DNA of 64,000 nucleotides from Ulota crispa. Its lineage: Eukaryota; Streptophyta; Bryopsida; Orthotrichales; Orthotrichaceae. Where the stretch lies: the NCBI GenBank assembly GCA_963920765.1, contig OY987249.1:3877230-3941229 (forward strand), given 5' to 3'. The position numbers and the translations under genes are program-made. Shown here one piece after another: positions 33,204 through 46,260 of this stretch (position 1 is its first letter; each line of letters opens with the position of its first letter). The notes below the pieces were generated by a model that was not told the origin of the DNA, searched no databases, and worked only from the letters and a program-made list of their open reading frames with translations.

Positions 33204-36200
33204 TTAGAACTCTCGCTCGAGTATTCGATTCACCCCAACTTTAAGCGGCCCGCCCATCAGAAAGGAGTCGCTACAATCGTTGGTGACATCCCAAAGAATG
33301 CTGTTAGGATCTTCACAAGAGATAGTCGGGTCGAACAACAGCTTGGACAGCCATTCCTTGCGAGTTGCAGCCATGTGCATCCGGTGCTCCTCGTACGTAT
33401 TAGCGGCAATCAAACGGTACACAACGACCTTCTTCTGCTGCCCAATGCGAAACGCTCTGCTGATGGCTTGCCGCGTCACGGCCGGATTCCACATGACCTC
33501 CAGAATGACCACTCTGGACGCCCCCACCAAGGATATCCCCTCTCCACACGCCTTGATGGACGCACACAACATCCTGGCGTCCGAATTGGTGTTGAACTTC
33601 TTGATGACCTTCTCTCTCTCCAGAGGATGCAGCGTGCCATCCAGCCTCAGAATCTGCACGTCTTGACTCCACTTCATCTGCTGCGCAGCCATGTTCTCGA
33701 TCAACTTCAACGTGTACAGGTACTCACTGAAGATGAGCATCTTCTCCTTGGCATCGTCACAGAACTGCAGCAAATCCAGCACCCACCGGAGCTTCACGCC
33801 CTGCGTCACATCGATGTTGCCTTTCAAGCGCGGGTCGTTCTGACTCCGTTTGCCGTGCTCAGCGACCGGCTCCAGGATGGGATGCACGTAGATGGCTGCT
33901 GCTCGCTTCTGCAAGGTGTCCCTGACCTCACTTTTGCAGTTCTTCAGAAGCTCACGCTGTTTAGAGCTCAGGTCCAGCATAATCGTGAGGTCCGTGATGC
34001 CGGGCAGCGTCTCCAGGATTTGGCCTTTGTGCCAGGCGACAAACGGCTCGATCAGCACCCGCAGCTGTTTTAAAGCCCTGGCAATGTTGTCATGCTGGCC
34101 GCTCTCGAATTTCTCCCCAATCACATCCTTGAAGGCTTGCCTTCCCGCATTGCTGGACTTCTTCAGCACTAGCGGTAGGCTCCTTGCTGTCGGCTCCGGT
34201 GCTATCAGAGTGTTCAAAGTCGGGCCCATCTGAGGGTTGGCGCGCATCATAAAATTGGGCCTGACCAGCTCCAGCGTGGTGTAGAACTCCTCGAAGTTGT
34301 TGTTGAATGGAGTCCCAGAGAGAAGCACCCTGCGCTTGGTGCGCACCTTGCTGAGCGCCTTCAAGATCTTGGTGCTCTCGGTTCTCGCAAGATGCCCCTC
34401 GTCCAACACCAGCAATCCGGGACCTTCAGTGAGATACTTTCCAACCTCCCCGCTCATGTTGGTCCACTGGGAGTAGCCTACCAACAACACACTGCTGGTT
34501 TCCTGCCATTGCTGCAGCATCTCCACCTGGTCCTCGGCTTCATACAGGTTCATCACCGTGATCTCCTCCACTTCCCATTTCTTGAACTCCTGCATCCACG
34601 GCCGAAGCATGCTCTTGGGAGCCACAATCATAGGCCTGGCAGTGGGAACCTGGGCCATGAAGCTCTGTATGAAGCAGATGACCAGAAACGACTTCCCTGT
34701 GCCAGGGGCGAATGCCAGCATGCATCCACCGGAACCCTCCTGCACAAGATTCCTGGACAGGAATTTGAAGCCCTCCGTCTGATGTGGATGCATCTGACCC
34801 TCCAGATAAGGGTGCGCTTCCAGCGCAGCCGTTCCTACTAGCTGAGCTTCTTCTTCCAGCGCCACGTCACCCTCTTCTTCCCATGAGTCACTCCATTCTC
34901 GACTCGGCCGATCCTTCCGCACAGTTGCCTGAGAAATGCACAACAAGAAAAGCCTCAGTACAAGCACTACCCTAAGAAATGAGCAATAGAACATTAATGG
35001 CCGGATCTTCAACCCTTAAGAAACCAAAGATCCTTAGGTATAAGACGACTACTTCGGTTGTGAAAGATATGAATAAAATAGGATCAAACATTATATCACC
35101 AGAATCAGAGACGAACATTGCATGTGTTAGTCAAGTAACAAAATTAAAAAATTGGACAATAAAGGTCTCCACATGACCTACTCTCAAAAATGCTGGAAAG
35201 CGAACATGAGGCCCAGCAGGATTTCTGAACAGCATACCAGTGGGCGGAAAACAAAATACATATCTTTGATGTCTTCCTTGATCCACCCACAAAGAGAGCA
35301 AGCCCTTCCCACATCGTTCTTTATCTCGAGCTTATGTTCACAGGCTGCCTGTTCCTCCTCACCATCCTCACGCATGCTCTGCGGTGTGCAGATAAAAAAA
35401 AAGTTTCACTTTAGCAACACGCCTAAACCCTAATCTCAAACGCAACAGCAGAAAGACTACAAACATATCAACCTTGACAAAATTCACCTCAAAATCATCC
35501 TGAAACGTGCTCTATAGTGTACAGATAGTAAGCTCTTCATTTTAGCAACTCTAAACTCAGATGCAACATCTCCGTTCCACCACAAGTACATCATCCTTGA
35601 AGAAATTCAAGCGTAAGCATCATCAGCATTGTGCTAAGCCTACTTTCAGAATATCAGAGAAATTCGTACCTGGCGAGCCATTACAGCACATTGTTTCCAG
35701 GTATCCTCAAGAGGATCCTCTGGCTCCGGCGAAGGCTCTCGGTCGCTATCGCTATTGAATGGCATCTCGTGATCAGGTTCATCCTCATCAAAATCCCGGT
35801 ACACTGTATCCTTCGTTTTCCTGTGCCGAGGAGACAAGAACATGCGCTCTTCTACGTCGTCCGGGTCATCCACATTGCCTTCCTTCACCTTCTTCTCCTC
35901 TGCCGGCGATTTCCGTCCAGGCGGCTTAGTCTGCAAGCCCTTGAGAGTTCTTTTGGCCTCTTCCATATCGTCCTTCAAGGATCGGATGAGGAAATCCCCA
36001 TCAGTGCACATTCGACTCCCTAGCACGTCGTCCTCGACAGCAAGCCTCCCCTGGTGCCCCGAAATCTCTTCCGCCGTCAAGATGCCCGCGTCTCGGAACT
36101 TCCCGCCCTCGTCAACGCGAGGGTAAATCTTCTGCGACAGGGGTCGCGGCAGGATCGCCACCACTCTCACGTCGTCGTCGTCGTCGTCGTCAATTTCAAC

Positions 36201-36600
36201 GGCGTTCTCCAAAGTGGTCCCGCGCAGCAGCTTGTCATGATCGACATGGTGCACACACTGACAGACGTCGACGGTGAGGCTGTCCTCCTTGGGTGTCGCC
36301 ACCAAGACGTCCATGAGAGACTGGACTTTTGTGAGCGAGTTGTTCACCATCGACATCGAGTTCGATATGGTCCCATCCGCAGAACCGTAGCGGCTTCTCT
36401 GCTCCGCCACTCTGCTCCGCTTTGGCCTCCCTGCAACACTCAAACCACCATTGTCACCACCACCATCGTTTCAAATACACACACCCCATCAAGATCCGGG
36501 ACAAAACCTTCTCGGGAAACGCACCATTAGGCATCGAATCAGCATCCGCTGCTGCAGGCTCCCCAATCTTATGCGTCTTCTTCGCATTCTCGAATTCCAT
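33204..36600 (-). CDS. CLASSY/DRD1-like SNF2 chromatin remodeller, 4 exons, 895 aa
   Basis: Exons on the minus strand: 36600-36525, 36430-35670, 35378-35253 and 34928-33204; all junctions are GT-AG and in phase. The N-terminal ~280 residues are charged and low-complexity, with a seven-Asp tract at 106-112. Residues ~292-309 carry C-x-H...C-x-x-C followed by GWIKEDIKDM, the block preceding the ATPase in DRD1/CLSY proteins. The ATPase has Walker A APGTGKS (395-401), DEGH (497-500), SGTPFNN (525-531) and the C-terminal helicase text CGEGISLV...WNPAVTRQAISRAFRIGQQ. In plants this family works with Pol IV and Pol V in RNA-directed DNA methylation. DEGH with SGTPFNN favours CLSY/DRD1 over Rad54/ATRX. 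It is shorter than Arabidopsis CLSY1 and nearer DRD1 in length; I cannot separate the two. ATG 36600 is the first in-frame Met. Confidence 0.9.
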
Positions 36601-36608
36601 CTCTCTTT

Positions 36609-36629
36609 TTAGCTCTTCTTCAGCCACAT
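36609..36629 (-). promoter_or_regulatory. Short upstream ORF before the CLSY-like start
   Basis: A minus-strand ATG at 36629 opens a six-codon frame (MWLKKS) ending in TAA at 36609, eight bases upstream of the main start codon at 36600. If it is in the leader of the mRNA it could lower initiation at the main start. Presence in the transcript is inferred. Confidence 0.4.
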
Positions 36630-37182
36630 GAGTGAGTGAGTGCCCCCAACTACACTCAAATGCGGACCACAAGCTGCGCTTGCTCTCCCCCACCCCAGAA
36701 CCCGCACAAACCGAAACCCATCTCTAAGCCCCAAATCACAATTTCTTGCATTCCGTTTGTGCTTGCGTCTCAACACACACAGAAAAACAGAATGCGCTCG
36801 GATCACTTTAGTGTTGTGGTTTGAAGACAATTTGAGGGTGTTTCAGTTTCCGAGCATAACGAGAGCGAGTGCGAGAGCGAGAGCGCCGTCGCTTTCAGCT
36901 TCAGAAATGATAGGAGAGTAATGCGACCCCACTAAAGCGTCGTGGTCCGCCATCGCAAAATTGATCGTGGAGGGCGACATTCTGTTGCAGAAACGAGATT
37001 ATGCGGCGGGGTGTGTACATTTACTGCGCAGCCCCTCCGTGAAGCTGCGATTGAATACGATACGGTAGGATATTTCGTAGTGCATTACGTACTGTATGAT
37101 TCTTCCCGTATGAACATACGATGTACGTATATGGTATGTATTGTGGAGATCAACTTTGTAAGCACAGCACAGCCGTATTTAA
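36630..37182 (-). promoter_or_regulatory. Upstream region of the CLSY-like gene
   Basis: GC-richer stretch, with a GAGCGAGTGCGAGAGCGAGA purine-rich tract at about 36862-36884. Likely promoter and leader for the minus-strand gene. No other gene seen. Confidence 0.4.
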
Positions 37183-37596
37183 TAAGGTAGACATACCCAT
37201 TCCCGAGCGGCTCTCAATTTTGCACCTTATAATTGAGGTGTTCATCATACACTCTTGAATCCAAAGTGGAGCTTTGAAAGTTACTTGAACGAGCAAGTCT
37301 TGTCACAAATTAGTTAGTTGCTAAGTTAAATTGGGAGGGCTGGGATTGGGACCATCAAGTGCTGTTATAGGAACACATCCAAGTGGCTTCAGCATTAATC
37401 TACAATTGCTTTTAGGGTGCTATGAGCTACAACTTTGCCCTTTAATATAAAATGTTCCACAATTTTTTTTCCCACAAAAATGACGTTCCATGATAACTTG
37501 TTGAAAGGCTAACCCTACAGATTTTTTTCCTAAATTTTCCAAGACCTTGCGGTACCCCAAACCCTTCAACGCTCAAGTATGGGTATATCTACCTTA
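37183..37596. mobile_element. TAAGGTAG-type element, 414 bp
   Basis: Ends TAAGGTAGACATACCCAT and inverted ATGGGTATATCTACCTTA. Homologous in reverse orientation to 21178-21543. The flanks fit a TA target site. Non-coding. Confidence 0.8.
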
Positions 37597-37609
37597 GTGG
37601 GAGTCAAAA

Positions 37610-38000
37610 TTGGAACTTCCGCTTGAAGATGGAAACATTGGGTTTTCAAAAGTAGGCCTAAAATTTAGGAGTTTAGGATAATCAACCAAGTTTATCAATA
37701 CTTCATCTTTTTTTTTTAAATCAAAAATTTAAATAAAGGGATTGGATTTAGAAAGTCTTTTTTTGTTTTTGGAATCCCTTTTGTTGTGTCTCTCCTTTTG
37801 TCACTTAAAAAACAAACTTGTATGTACTTATAACAAGTACACCTTGGCTTCTCTTTGCATTCTCTGTTTTAATTTCTTTTGACTTTTCATCCCCCAATGT
37901 GCCTTTTTCTCTCCCTCCCCCCTCAAATTTTAGGTGACTTTTCACCCTTCTTTTCCCAACATGTTCCTCTCCTTCTCTCCATTTTTGATAAAGAAATTTG
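37610..38000. repeat. Dispersed repeat, copy 1 (paired with 58885-59170)
   Basis: Shares with 58885-59170 the ordered phrases GGTTTTCAAAAGT, CCTAAAATT, AACCAAGT and CTTTTGTTG(T/A)GTCTCT. Much of it is T/C-rich. It may be part of a larger degenerate element; no coding. Confidence 0.5.
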
Positions 38001-38250
38001 AAATTTCAATGATGATATAGAATTTTTGAATTTCTTGTGGCAAATAGACATTCAACAACTCTTGTCATAATAAGTATGTCTTGCATGTACTTTGTGTTGT
38101 GTTTCTCTAATTTACTGGTGACTTTTCATTTGAGTTTTCACCCTTTCTCACCCTATTTTTTCCTCTCTTTCTCCCATCAAATATCTTGTGACTACTCACC
38201 CTCCATTTTCCTACCTTTTTCTTAACCTTCTCCCCTTGTTAAATTTTAAA

Positions 38251-38525
38251 TTTGGGATGATATACCTACACCTAAAGCTAGACACCCGACTAGCTTTTAA
38301 AATTGGTTTATTTGTTGGTCGCACAAAAAGCACCCAATAGTGCAAGCATGTAAAGAAAATCTGGACAAAAATGGATAGAATCAACACTGTGTGCACGTTC
38401 ATCCATAAATAATAGTAGTGTTAGTAGTTTTTATCCATATTTTGGCAAACATAATGTTAGGAAGGGATTTTGTAGTTTCATCCATTTTTTCACCCAAGGT
38501 AAGAAAATGGCAAAATTTATCAATT
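38251..38525. repeat. Dispersed repeat, copy 1 (paired with 45632-45870)
   Basis: Shares with 45632-45870 the ordered blocks TTTGTTGGTC, CACGTTCATCCAT/TACGTTCATCCAT, TTAGTAGTTT and TTTCATCCATTTTT. No coding capacity. Confidence 0.55.
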
Positions 38526-39628
38526 TTTTAAAGGTTGCATCCAATGTTTTATAGTAGAGAATTACAAAGTTTTGTTTTCAATAGACATTTCTAAATATTG
38601 CATGTTTTGAAATATTAGCCCTTAAAGGTCCCAGCTCATTTTTTTCTTAAAAAACCCTCAAAATTGTCATCTCTAGTCATTTGATTCCAAGAACAATTCT
38701 TTTCTATTTTTTACATATTTAATTGTAAAATCTTGCATTTTATTTATACAAGAAGACATGATGAAACTTAGGTGATGTATATCTATAAAAAGTGAGAGAT
38801 ATAGTCATTTGAAGTTAGTAGTAAAAAAAATTGACCTTTGCCCCAAACTTGAAGTCCTTTGATTGCATGTTGTGAACGTAAGATTTGTCCAACATGATCT
38901 AAATCATGTTATACATATCTCTACAAGTTTTCAAGGCCAATGGAGACATGAAACACACCCTACATGGCCTTGCATTACAAACATGTGCTTGAAAGTCACA
39001 GTAGATTGGGGTTTTTTGTAAACCAAAATTCTAAGTGCAAATTTTGAAATATAGAAATTCAAACAATGAAAATCGGTCTTTTTATCTTAATTGACAATTG
39101 CAAAATGAAAATAGAAAAACAAAACAAAAGTCTAGTAACTATTGCATTTAAATAATTGTTGTATTAATTTAACACAATAACATATTAATCAAATACATAA
39201 TTGTTTTGGATATACTCCAATGAAGTGTCATGTCTTTACTAGTTGCCCTTGAAGGGAGTCAATGGAAAATGGTGCGCCCAACTTGCCCCTTGAATAAATA
39301 AAAACCTAATTGAAACACCAATAACTTTTGAACCATAAATTTAACTTCAACAAAAATTATACAACCACATTGTCCTTGCAAAACACTATCTCGTAAGAAA
39401 AACTCAAACAAGTTCATCAAAATTTTCAATAAAATAAACATGCCCAAAGTCCATTTTGTCATTCATAGGAATCCATTTTGTCATTCATAGGAACAATGAG
39501 TCTTTAGGGGTCAATAAGGGCGTAATACTTATTTTTGGGTTTTTTTAAAAGATACGGCACATGTATCATCCAGTATATAAATCCTTCAATGAAAGTACAA
39601 GCGTTGACGCCCATTAATATCTAAGTGC
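38526..39628. other. AT-rich intergenic DNA
   Basis: No gene seen. A 22-bp direct duplication (AATCCATTTTGTCATTCATAG and one more base) occurs at about 39451-39492. Confidence 0.4.
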
Positions 39629-39632
39629 TTAA

Positions 39633-39865
39633 CCCCTAAAGGATCAAGCAGCCTTTGCAACCAGTATAATATGGGGTATTTTTCTTGTATTTGGAGTGCA
39701 TTCACACCTTTATTACATTTGAGATCAACATAGAAGTTAGATTATAGATCAATATTGTTCTAGTGAGCTAGTCAAGATTCCAAATTAAAACATTTTATTG
39801 ATAGCAAATGCCATTTATACAGCAGCATACATACTATGTATTATAGTAGCTTGGACCTTTAAGGG
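39633..39865. mobile_element. TTAA-flanked MITE (226-bp family), right flank decayed
   Basis: TTAA at 39629-39632, then CCCCTAAAGGATCAAGCAGC. The right end is GGACCTTTAAGGG, but the second TTAA has mutated to CTAT. The interior matches 49081-49306 in reverse orientation. Confidence 0.75.
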
Positions 39866-39905
39866 CTATGATAGTGGACACTTTTGAAAAAGTATCTTTA
39901 AAAAA

Positions 39906-41127
39906 GGGAATTGATATATGCACGAGGGTTTGGTTATATGTACACCTAGAGGGATAAGTTTTAGATATTTGCCATCAACAAGTGGAATTTGGAAAATTTG
40001 AATTCACATTTAGATTGAGAGACCTTGATATAGTCTAGAGTTACAAAGGAGGATACAATTGAGGGTGAATGCATGGTTGAGTGGCTCAAAATCGTGTCAC
40101 ACTATAAAAAATTGCACACATCCAATTTTCAAATGCCTAAAAGGTACATTGGAAATTTTCAAAAAAGAAAAAAAAAGTCCATTGTAGAGACTTAAACTTC
40201 ATTGTAAGTACAATAATGTTGTTCAGTTTCTTTTTTAGCATTTTATGGAGGTGTGGAGGACTTTTGGGAAAACATGAGTGTGATGATTCTGCTGTCAGCA
40301 AGTTTTTCAAGGACTTTTTAAAGATGGTTTAGTTACTTAAGAGAATACAAAGGACTATGATTCTAGTGGACATTTGGGTAAAATTTTAAGAAATTATAAT
40401 ATTGTTTTGTAAATGTGTATTGAATGTTTGCAAAGGACCTTTTAATGCCTTTTTTTACCTTGAATTTTACGAAGTCCTTTTCTCCTTTGTCTTTTTTTTT
40501 TTTCCTAATTTTTTTTCAACTTGAATATTTTTTTGAGTTCTAGGATAGGCTTTTAGCATAAGGACTTTTTGAATAACTTTGATTGATTTAAGTCTAAGCC
40601 TTAGAACACAGCCTGCAGTGGGTAATTTCAAAAAGAACAGATCCGGAGACATTGGATCATATCATTGAGTTTATAAGTCCATTGTAGACATGAAGAGGCC
40701 ACTTAGCCGCCATGACACTTGATGAAATTGCAACTTAACACTTGAGTCAAAATCCTTAAACCCACTTAAGGGACTTTGAGAATAGGGACTCTTGCCAAAA
40801 TTGAGTCACTCAACCATGCATCTACCATTGAACAACAACCTGTGGAAAAGTTGGGCACATTATTACTTTTACCCTTGTTTGTAAAAAAACTCAGCTTTTC
40901 CACTAGGAGTTGTTCAATTGTATCCTCCTTTATAATTCTAGATTAAATCTTGAAGGTCTCTAAATCCAAATGTGAACTCAAATTTTCCAAATTCAACTTG
41001 TTGATGGTGAATATCTAAAACTTATCCCCCCTTTGGTGTCCATATGTCAAATCCTTGGTGCACATATAGCAAACCCTTGGTGTACATATAACAAACCCTC
41101 GGTGTGCACATATCAATTCCCTTGAAA
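39906..41127. mobile_element. 1.2-kb relative of the 6063-6475 fold-back element
   Basis: Begins GGGAATTGATATATGCACGA and ends in the inverted form GTGCACATATCAATTCCC. Arms of roughly 200-300 bp pair (for example AGGATACAATTGAG near 40050 with TTCAATTGTATCCTCC near 40915). Near the right end a CCTTGGTGTACATATA-type motif is tandemly repeated about four times (41035-41115). The interior has no recognised gene. Confidence 0.7.
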
Positions 41128-42925
41128 TAAAAATTGACCGCACTAATTTTTATGGTTTAAAAATGTACAATATCACTTTTCTTTGTCTAGTGTTTTCTTA
41201 TGTGATTACTAAACACATGCCAATGACCGGGGTTTCTTCTAGTGAGGGTACTTTTAAGATCTAATCTTTTTTGGAGTTTTTGAAAAATAATTAAATTTGT
41301 TCCCAAACACAAGAGCAAAAAATTAGAGTTCTGAGGAAAAATTTATGGTCTTGCTTAATAAGTGTTTGCATATGTTTCTTGCTGTTTTGAAAAGCAAAAC
41401 TATGCCTTCTATTAGAAAATTCATTCAGAATGCACTTTATTGGACACCAAACTTGCTAGAGATTGAAATTGTGCATGTATTTGTTGACATTGATGTGTGA
41501 AATAGTTTATCATGCACAATTGTCACACATTGAAAGAGAACAAAAGAGATTGAAACTACATATTTATTGGTGTGTTCATTGATGTATGCGTAGTAAAATA
41601 GTTGTCTAATCATTTGTAATTATACCATAGATTAAAAATTTCTATCGGTATGACATTGATTTGTGCAATTGTGCTTGGTCATTAGAATTTTTTTACTAGC
41701 AATTATTTGATACACAAGTTGAAAATGATCATTGAGAAAGTTTGTTAGAAAATATGAAACACATTATTAGAAAAATAAATAAATAAATAAACTTCTTTTA
41801 TTGTTGAACAATTGATCTTGTAATAGAAGATGTTACAAATCATCATAAGGCTCATAAGGCTCTACAAGAAGACGTCATTTTTGAATTTCAAATACTAAAA
41901 GATTATTTGTGTACAAAGCATTCTTTGTACAGTGTTAAATTTGCCTAGTCAAAATAACATATTTTGGGTTGATGTTCAAGTGGATCACTCTTTGTATGTT
42001 GAGTACTTCTCATGCGGCAAGGGGTATTTTTTAGAGGGGTTATTCACCTCCCATGCAAAAATAAAAGGGCCTTTATAATTAAGCAATTTGACAAAATGAC
42101 TTACAATATATTAAGGCACTCTATAATTACTTATACGGCCTAGGAGATTTCATTTTTTCTTTGGCTATTTTCTTTCAAAGGGAAAAAAATGAATTATTAA
42201 GCAAAGTGATGGCATAAGATTTTGGATAAGAGGTAAAAAAGAGGAATGTGAGTATTTGATGGTTAAACTTTAAGGAAAACTAGTTTTTTTTTTTTTTACA
42301 TTGTATTTTTTTTTTGTTAAGACATTTTGTTTGGTGTTAGATTTTGCACTTTTTCACAACCTATTTTTTTTTGATTTGGACCCCAATTAGGGCACCTTGA
42401 TTTAGGCAAAATTTTGATATTTATTGCACTCCCCATTTTTTAGTGAGATACTTCTTTTGGACTTAAATCTATATTTCATTTTGACACCCTAATTTTTGCT
42501 ATGATATAGACTATGACCCTTTGGTTGCATTTGCTTTGACTTTTCATACAACATAGCCTAGCCCTTTGAACACCCAAATGGTTGTGTATACCCATACTAA
42601 ACAAAATATTGTACATAGGATACTTTCATGTATTTTGCCCTTACATCAATTATAAAATAATAATGCCTAGATTTGTAGCATCCCTATATTATTTGTATTG
42701 GATTTAGCACTTTGTATATTCCTTTCTTTATTTGTAAGTTTGTTATGTTTTTTATCTCAAATGAATAAAGTCCTTGCTATATTAAGCCACACATCAATTC
42801 TAAAATGCACTAAGCAATTCACTTGGAGGTTGATGGATGGTTTGAAACTTTCGTTATTTACATCAAAAACATTTTTTAGAGAGATTGATTTTTGTTAAAT
42901 GAAACTTGGCAAGATGATGGTATAG
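41128..42925. other. AT-rich intergenic DNA
   Basis: No gene or assignable repeat seen in about 1.8 kb. Confidence 0.4.
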
Positions 42926-42927
42926 TA

Positions 42928-43041
42928 GAACTCCTCTAAACTAATATCACCTAAACTAATATCTTGCATGTCCCACCCCCTTCCCATCCCAATGTACAAC
43001 AAACAACCTCTAGTCCCAAGCATATTAGTTTAGAGGAGTTC
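42928..43041. mobile_element. 114-bp Emigrant/pogo-like MITE
   Basis: Termini GAACTCCTCTAAACTAATAT and inverted ATATTAGTTTAGAGGAGTTC with TA on each side (42926-42927 and 43042-43043). The end resembles the Arabidopsis Emigrant end (AACCTCTATAAATTAATA), a TA-targeting Tc1/mariner-pogo group. A second TAAACTAATATC follows just inside the left end. Confidence 0.75.
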
Positions 43042-43043
43042 TA

Positions 43044-45022
43044 ATGGTGCAATTGTTAAACCAAGCCTTGGTAGAATATGCACTTTAGATAGAAGTATGT
43101 GAAAGTTTTACCAAATTGATTTTACGTTTAAACATGTCTTTGCAAAGATGAGCTTATAGAGCAATGAAAAGAGTTCAAGATTTAAATCATCACATTTAAA
43201 TTCCACTTCCACACATTTCATTTCAAATTCCATTTCAAAATACCACACAAGTTATTTCCACTAATGGAGAAGTTTGAATAGTACAATATCTCTTCACTCT
43301 AAGATGAATGAATTTACCTAATTTGTTTGAAGGTGTACCATGTTGCAATCCTTTACTAAGATTTTGACCATAGCCTTTTGGTATCCTTCATGCATAAGTT
43401 TGGCAACATACCTCCATAATGCAACACCCTTCACATTCTTTCTAGTTGAGATGAGCAAGCTAGATTTCTTTTAGTTTTGGCCTCTTATATCACAATATGT
43501 GAGATAGAATCTGCTTTTGTAACCCAAAGTATACCTAAACTCATGTTTATTATTGGAAACTACCTTATAACTACACCCAGCAAAATTTGTTTTTATTTGA
43601 ATAAGTGCAAGTTAACGTTATCAGCGTGGGGGCATAGTAATTGAAATAACTTGTGTACTTACTTACTCTATTTACAATTAAGTTTTAGAAAGAAAAGATT
43701 GAGTTTTGAGATCCAAATTTTTGGTACACACAACCACACAAATGTAGTAATTTGAATTTCAAAACCTACACCACTCGTTCACACATCAGCTCCAAAATAT
43801 TCCCCATGTTACATTTTACTATAAATCTATACAAGAATAGAAAGAGCATGTAACCATAAGGGGGTGATAAAGTAATATTGGGAAGGAAATAAACGTGAAA
43901 AAGAATGTCTTTGTAGCCAATGTTCATTTGTAATTGATAACCATGTGGGCACACTTTTGTTGAGGATCATATATGTACTCTCTTATTGATTGATTGACAT
44001 TGCCAATCCAATCTCCAACCAAAATAATACAATTGTCTTGCTAGCTATGTGTTTCATCTCTCACACTTTACTTGTGATATTTTTTTAGAGGTTGTGGCCA
44101 ATACACTTCATTTGCGTCATTACTCCCTTAGCCATATGTTTAGCTTTGCAATTTATGGATATGGCCACTTGTTTGTTTATGGTTTTTAAGTTTTGTGATA
44201 GATGTATGCAATTGTTTACTATGTTTTTGAAGTTTTTGTTTCCTTGTAGCCATAGTTTGATTTTTTTTTAAAGTAGGAATATTTGTTAGAAATACTACGT
44301 ATATAGTTGTATGAGGACAAAGTGCAATTGAGGTAAATACCACACAAGTACTTATAGGAGAATGTTGCTCATCTTATCACCAATACTGGGACAAGTTTGC
44401 TGCTCACATCCCCTTCTACATCAAGCAAGTTGCTAATGCATAGCCGCTATTCAACAACATTGTGGCAAAGATTACCAAAAACTACTACAACTAAATTATG
44501 GTCATGACCAAATATATTATTGCAAAATATGCTCTATTGCCTCCTTACTTGTGTAAAAACCATTCGTAACCAAATTTTTATCCACCTCTTTTCTTGACTA
44601 AAACATAGTTCTTAAAGTATTTTTCCAAAATAGCCACCTATGTGAATTACCATAAAAAATCACTGCCAATACTTTCATAAGTTGAAATCCTTGAGAAAAA
44701 ACCCTGATGTGCACCCAAAATGTACAAACAACGTACATTTCCAGCGATGATTCTGGGTTCACTTATGCTTTTTTTTTTCAGTATCTTATGTAGAGTTACC
44801 TGAAGGTTCTACCAAAATTTGCATGGCCTTGAGGGCATCATGCATGTGACTGTGGGGGCTGGTTGCATTGACTGATGGTGATGTTGGACCATTGTACCTT
44901 AGATTGTGAAGCTCATGTTTTGATCTAAACCATCATAAATTAGGGTTGATTACAAGTCAAATGAAATGACGCTTTAGTGCTTTACGTAGGCTGATCTCTC
45001 TACAGTAGAGGTTGGGCAGCCT
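43044..45022. other. AT-rich intergenic DNA
   Basis: No gene or defined repeat seen. TTAA with CCCCTAAAGGACC at 45023-45039 looks like one end of the TTAA-flanked family, but the other end was not found. Confidence 0.4.
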
Positions 45023-45631
45023 TTAACCCCTAAAGGACCAAGAACTTGGGTAGGGTCATATGGAGTTAATTTTTATTGGATTTTCTCAAAATTGTTATAC
45101 AAGGTGTAAATATGTATTCTCTGAGTGGAAATGTAAATTTTTCCCCAATCAGATGCCCGGTTCAAAAGTAATGTTGCCCAAAAAAAATGGGCAGCTTGGG
45201 CAATTTGGGCATCTTTGAAAAATCTTATGCTAAAACTTTCATCAATTTTTGAAATTTGGCAAGTATGTTACCAAAAAAACATGTTGTATAATTGTCAAAA
45301 AAAAAGAAAAAAAAGAGCTCTCACATCACATTTTGAAGGGAGTCAAACTTTGTTAACTATGTTTGGGCAGTTTCAAGAAAAAAAATCCTCTAACTTCAAG
45401 CCTTGTTATCTTTCAATTTATAAATCCAAAGCTCTTGAACCTTTTTTTCATATGTTTCAAATGTTTGTCTCAAATTTTTTGCCGTTCAAATTTCAAATAA
45501 AAGATTTCCTCATTGCACAAGAAATCATGAAAGAATGACTAATGTATTACCAATTTGCTTAACCTTTATGCATTGGAGGATGATTTAGAACAAGCTAAAT
45601 TGTATTTTTGCATCTGAAATCTCCTTTAGAG

Positions 45632-45870
45632 GTTAAATTTGGTGTTTTTGTTGGTCCCGCAATAGGCACTCAACATAGAAATGGATATAATTAACAACTT
45701 ATGTACGTTCATCCATTAAATATGTTAGTTTTAGTAGTTTACATCCAACTTTTGGTAAACCTCATGTTTGCTTGGGGAAGGACCTAGCAATTTCATCCAT
45801 TTTTCACTTTATTTATTTTTAGTCTGTGGTAGCCAGTCACAAATCCAAGTAAATTTAGGCAAAATTTAGC
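45632..45870. repeat. Dispersed repeat, copy 2 (paired with 38251-38525)
   Basis: See the paired copy for the shared blocks. Same orientation. Confidence 0.55.
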
Positions 45871-45924
45871 AAGAGATTTAAAGGTTAGACTCGGGTTTCT
45901 TTGTTTCTATTTTTATACTCTCTT

Positions 45925-46240
45925 CTATGTTTCAACTATTAGGGTTTAGTGTACTACACATACATGTTTGTGGAGCCAGGGGTGAAAAGCTCTCACTTTT
46001 CAGATGTCAGAAAATGTAAGGGCTCAGGAATTTATTAGGAGATTGATTTTGAGAAACTTGAATTTAAGAAATTTGAATTCACATTTGGATTCAGAGATCC
46101 TAATTTTGGCTAGAAATTTTGGACAAGAATAAAACTCACCAACTCCACAATAGGGGACAATTATTTACTTTTATCCTTGTTTGTAAAAATAGCTAAGATC
46201 TTCTACCTTGGCTCTACAAACACATATGTGCACTACATTG
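45925..46240. repeat. Degenerate fragment related to the GGGAATTGATAT fold-back family
   Basis: Contains AAATTTGAATTCACATTTGG and a stretch ending in TTACTTTTATCCTTGTTTGTAA that also occur in the arms of 39906-41127. Related degenerate pieces lie at about 3460-3575 and 50100-50400. Confidence 0.5.
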
Positions 46241-46260
46241 AGCCAATTGTTAGGGCAATA

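Noticed and set aside
33375-34073. 232-aa plus-strand frame opposite the SNF2 exon
   Set aside because: Antisense shadow of the helicase coding sequence, with no recognisable domain.
36054-36530. 158-aa plus-strand frame opposite the CLSY N-terminal exon
   Set aside because: Antisense shadow, rich in low-complexity His/Val text from the Asp tract.
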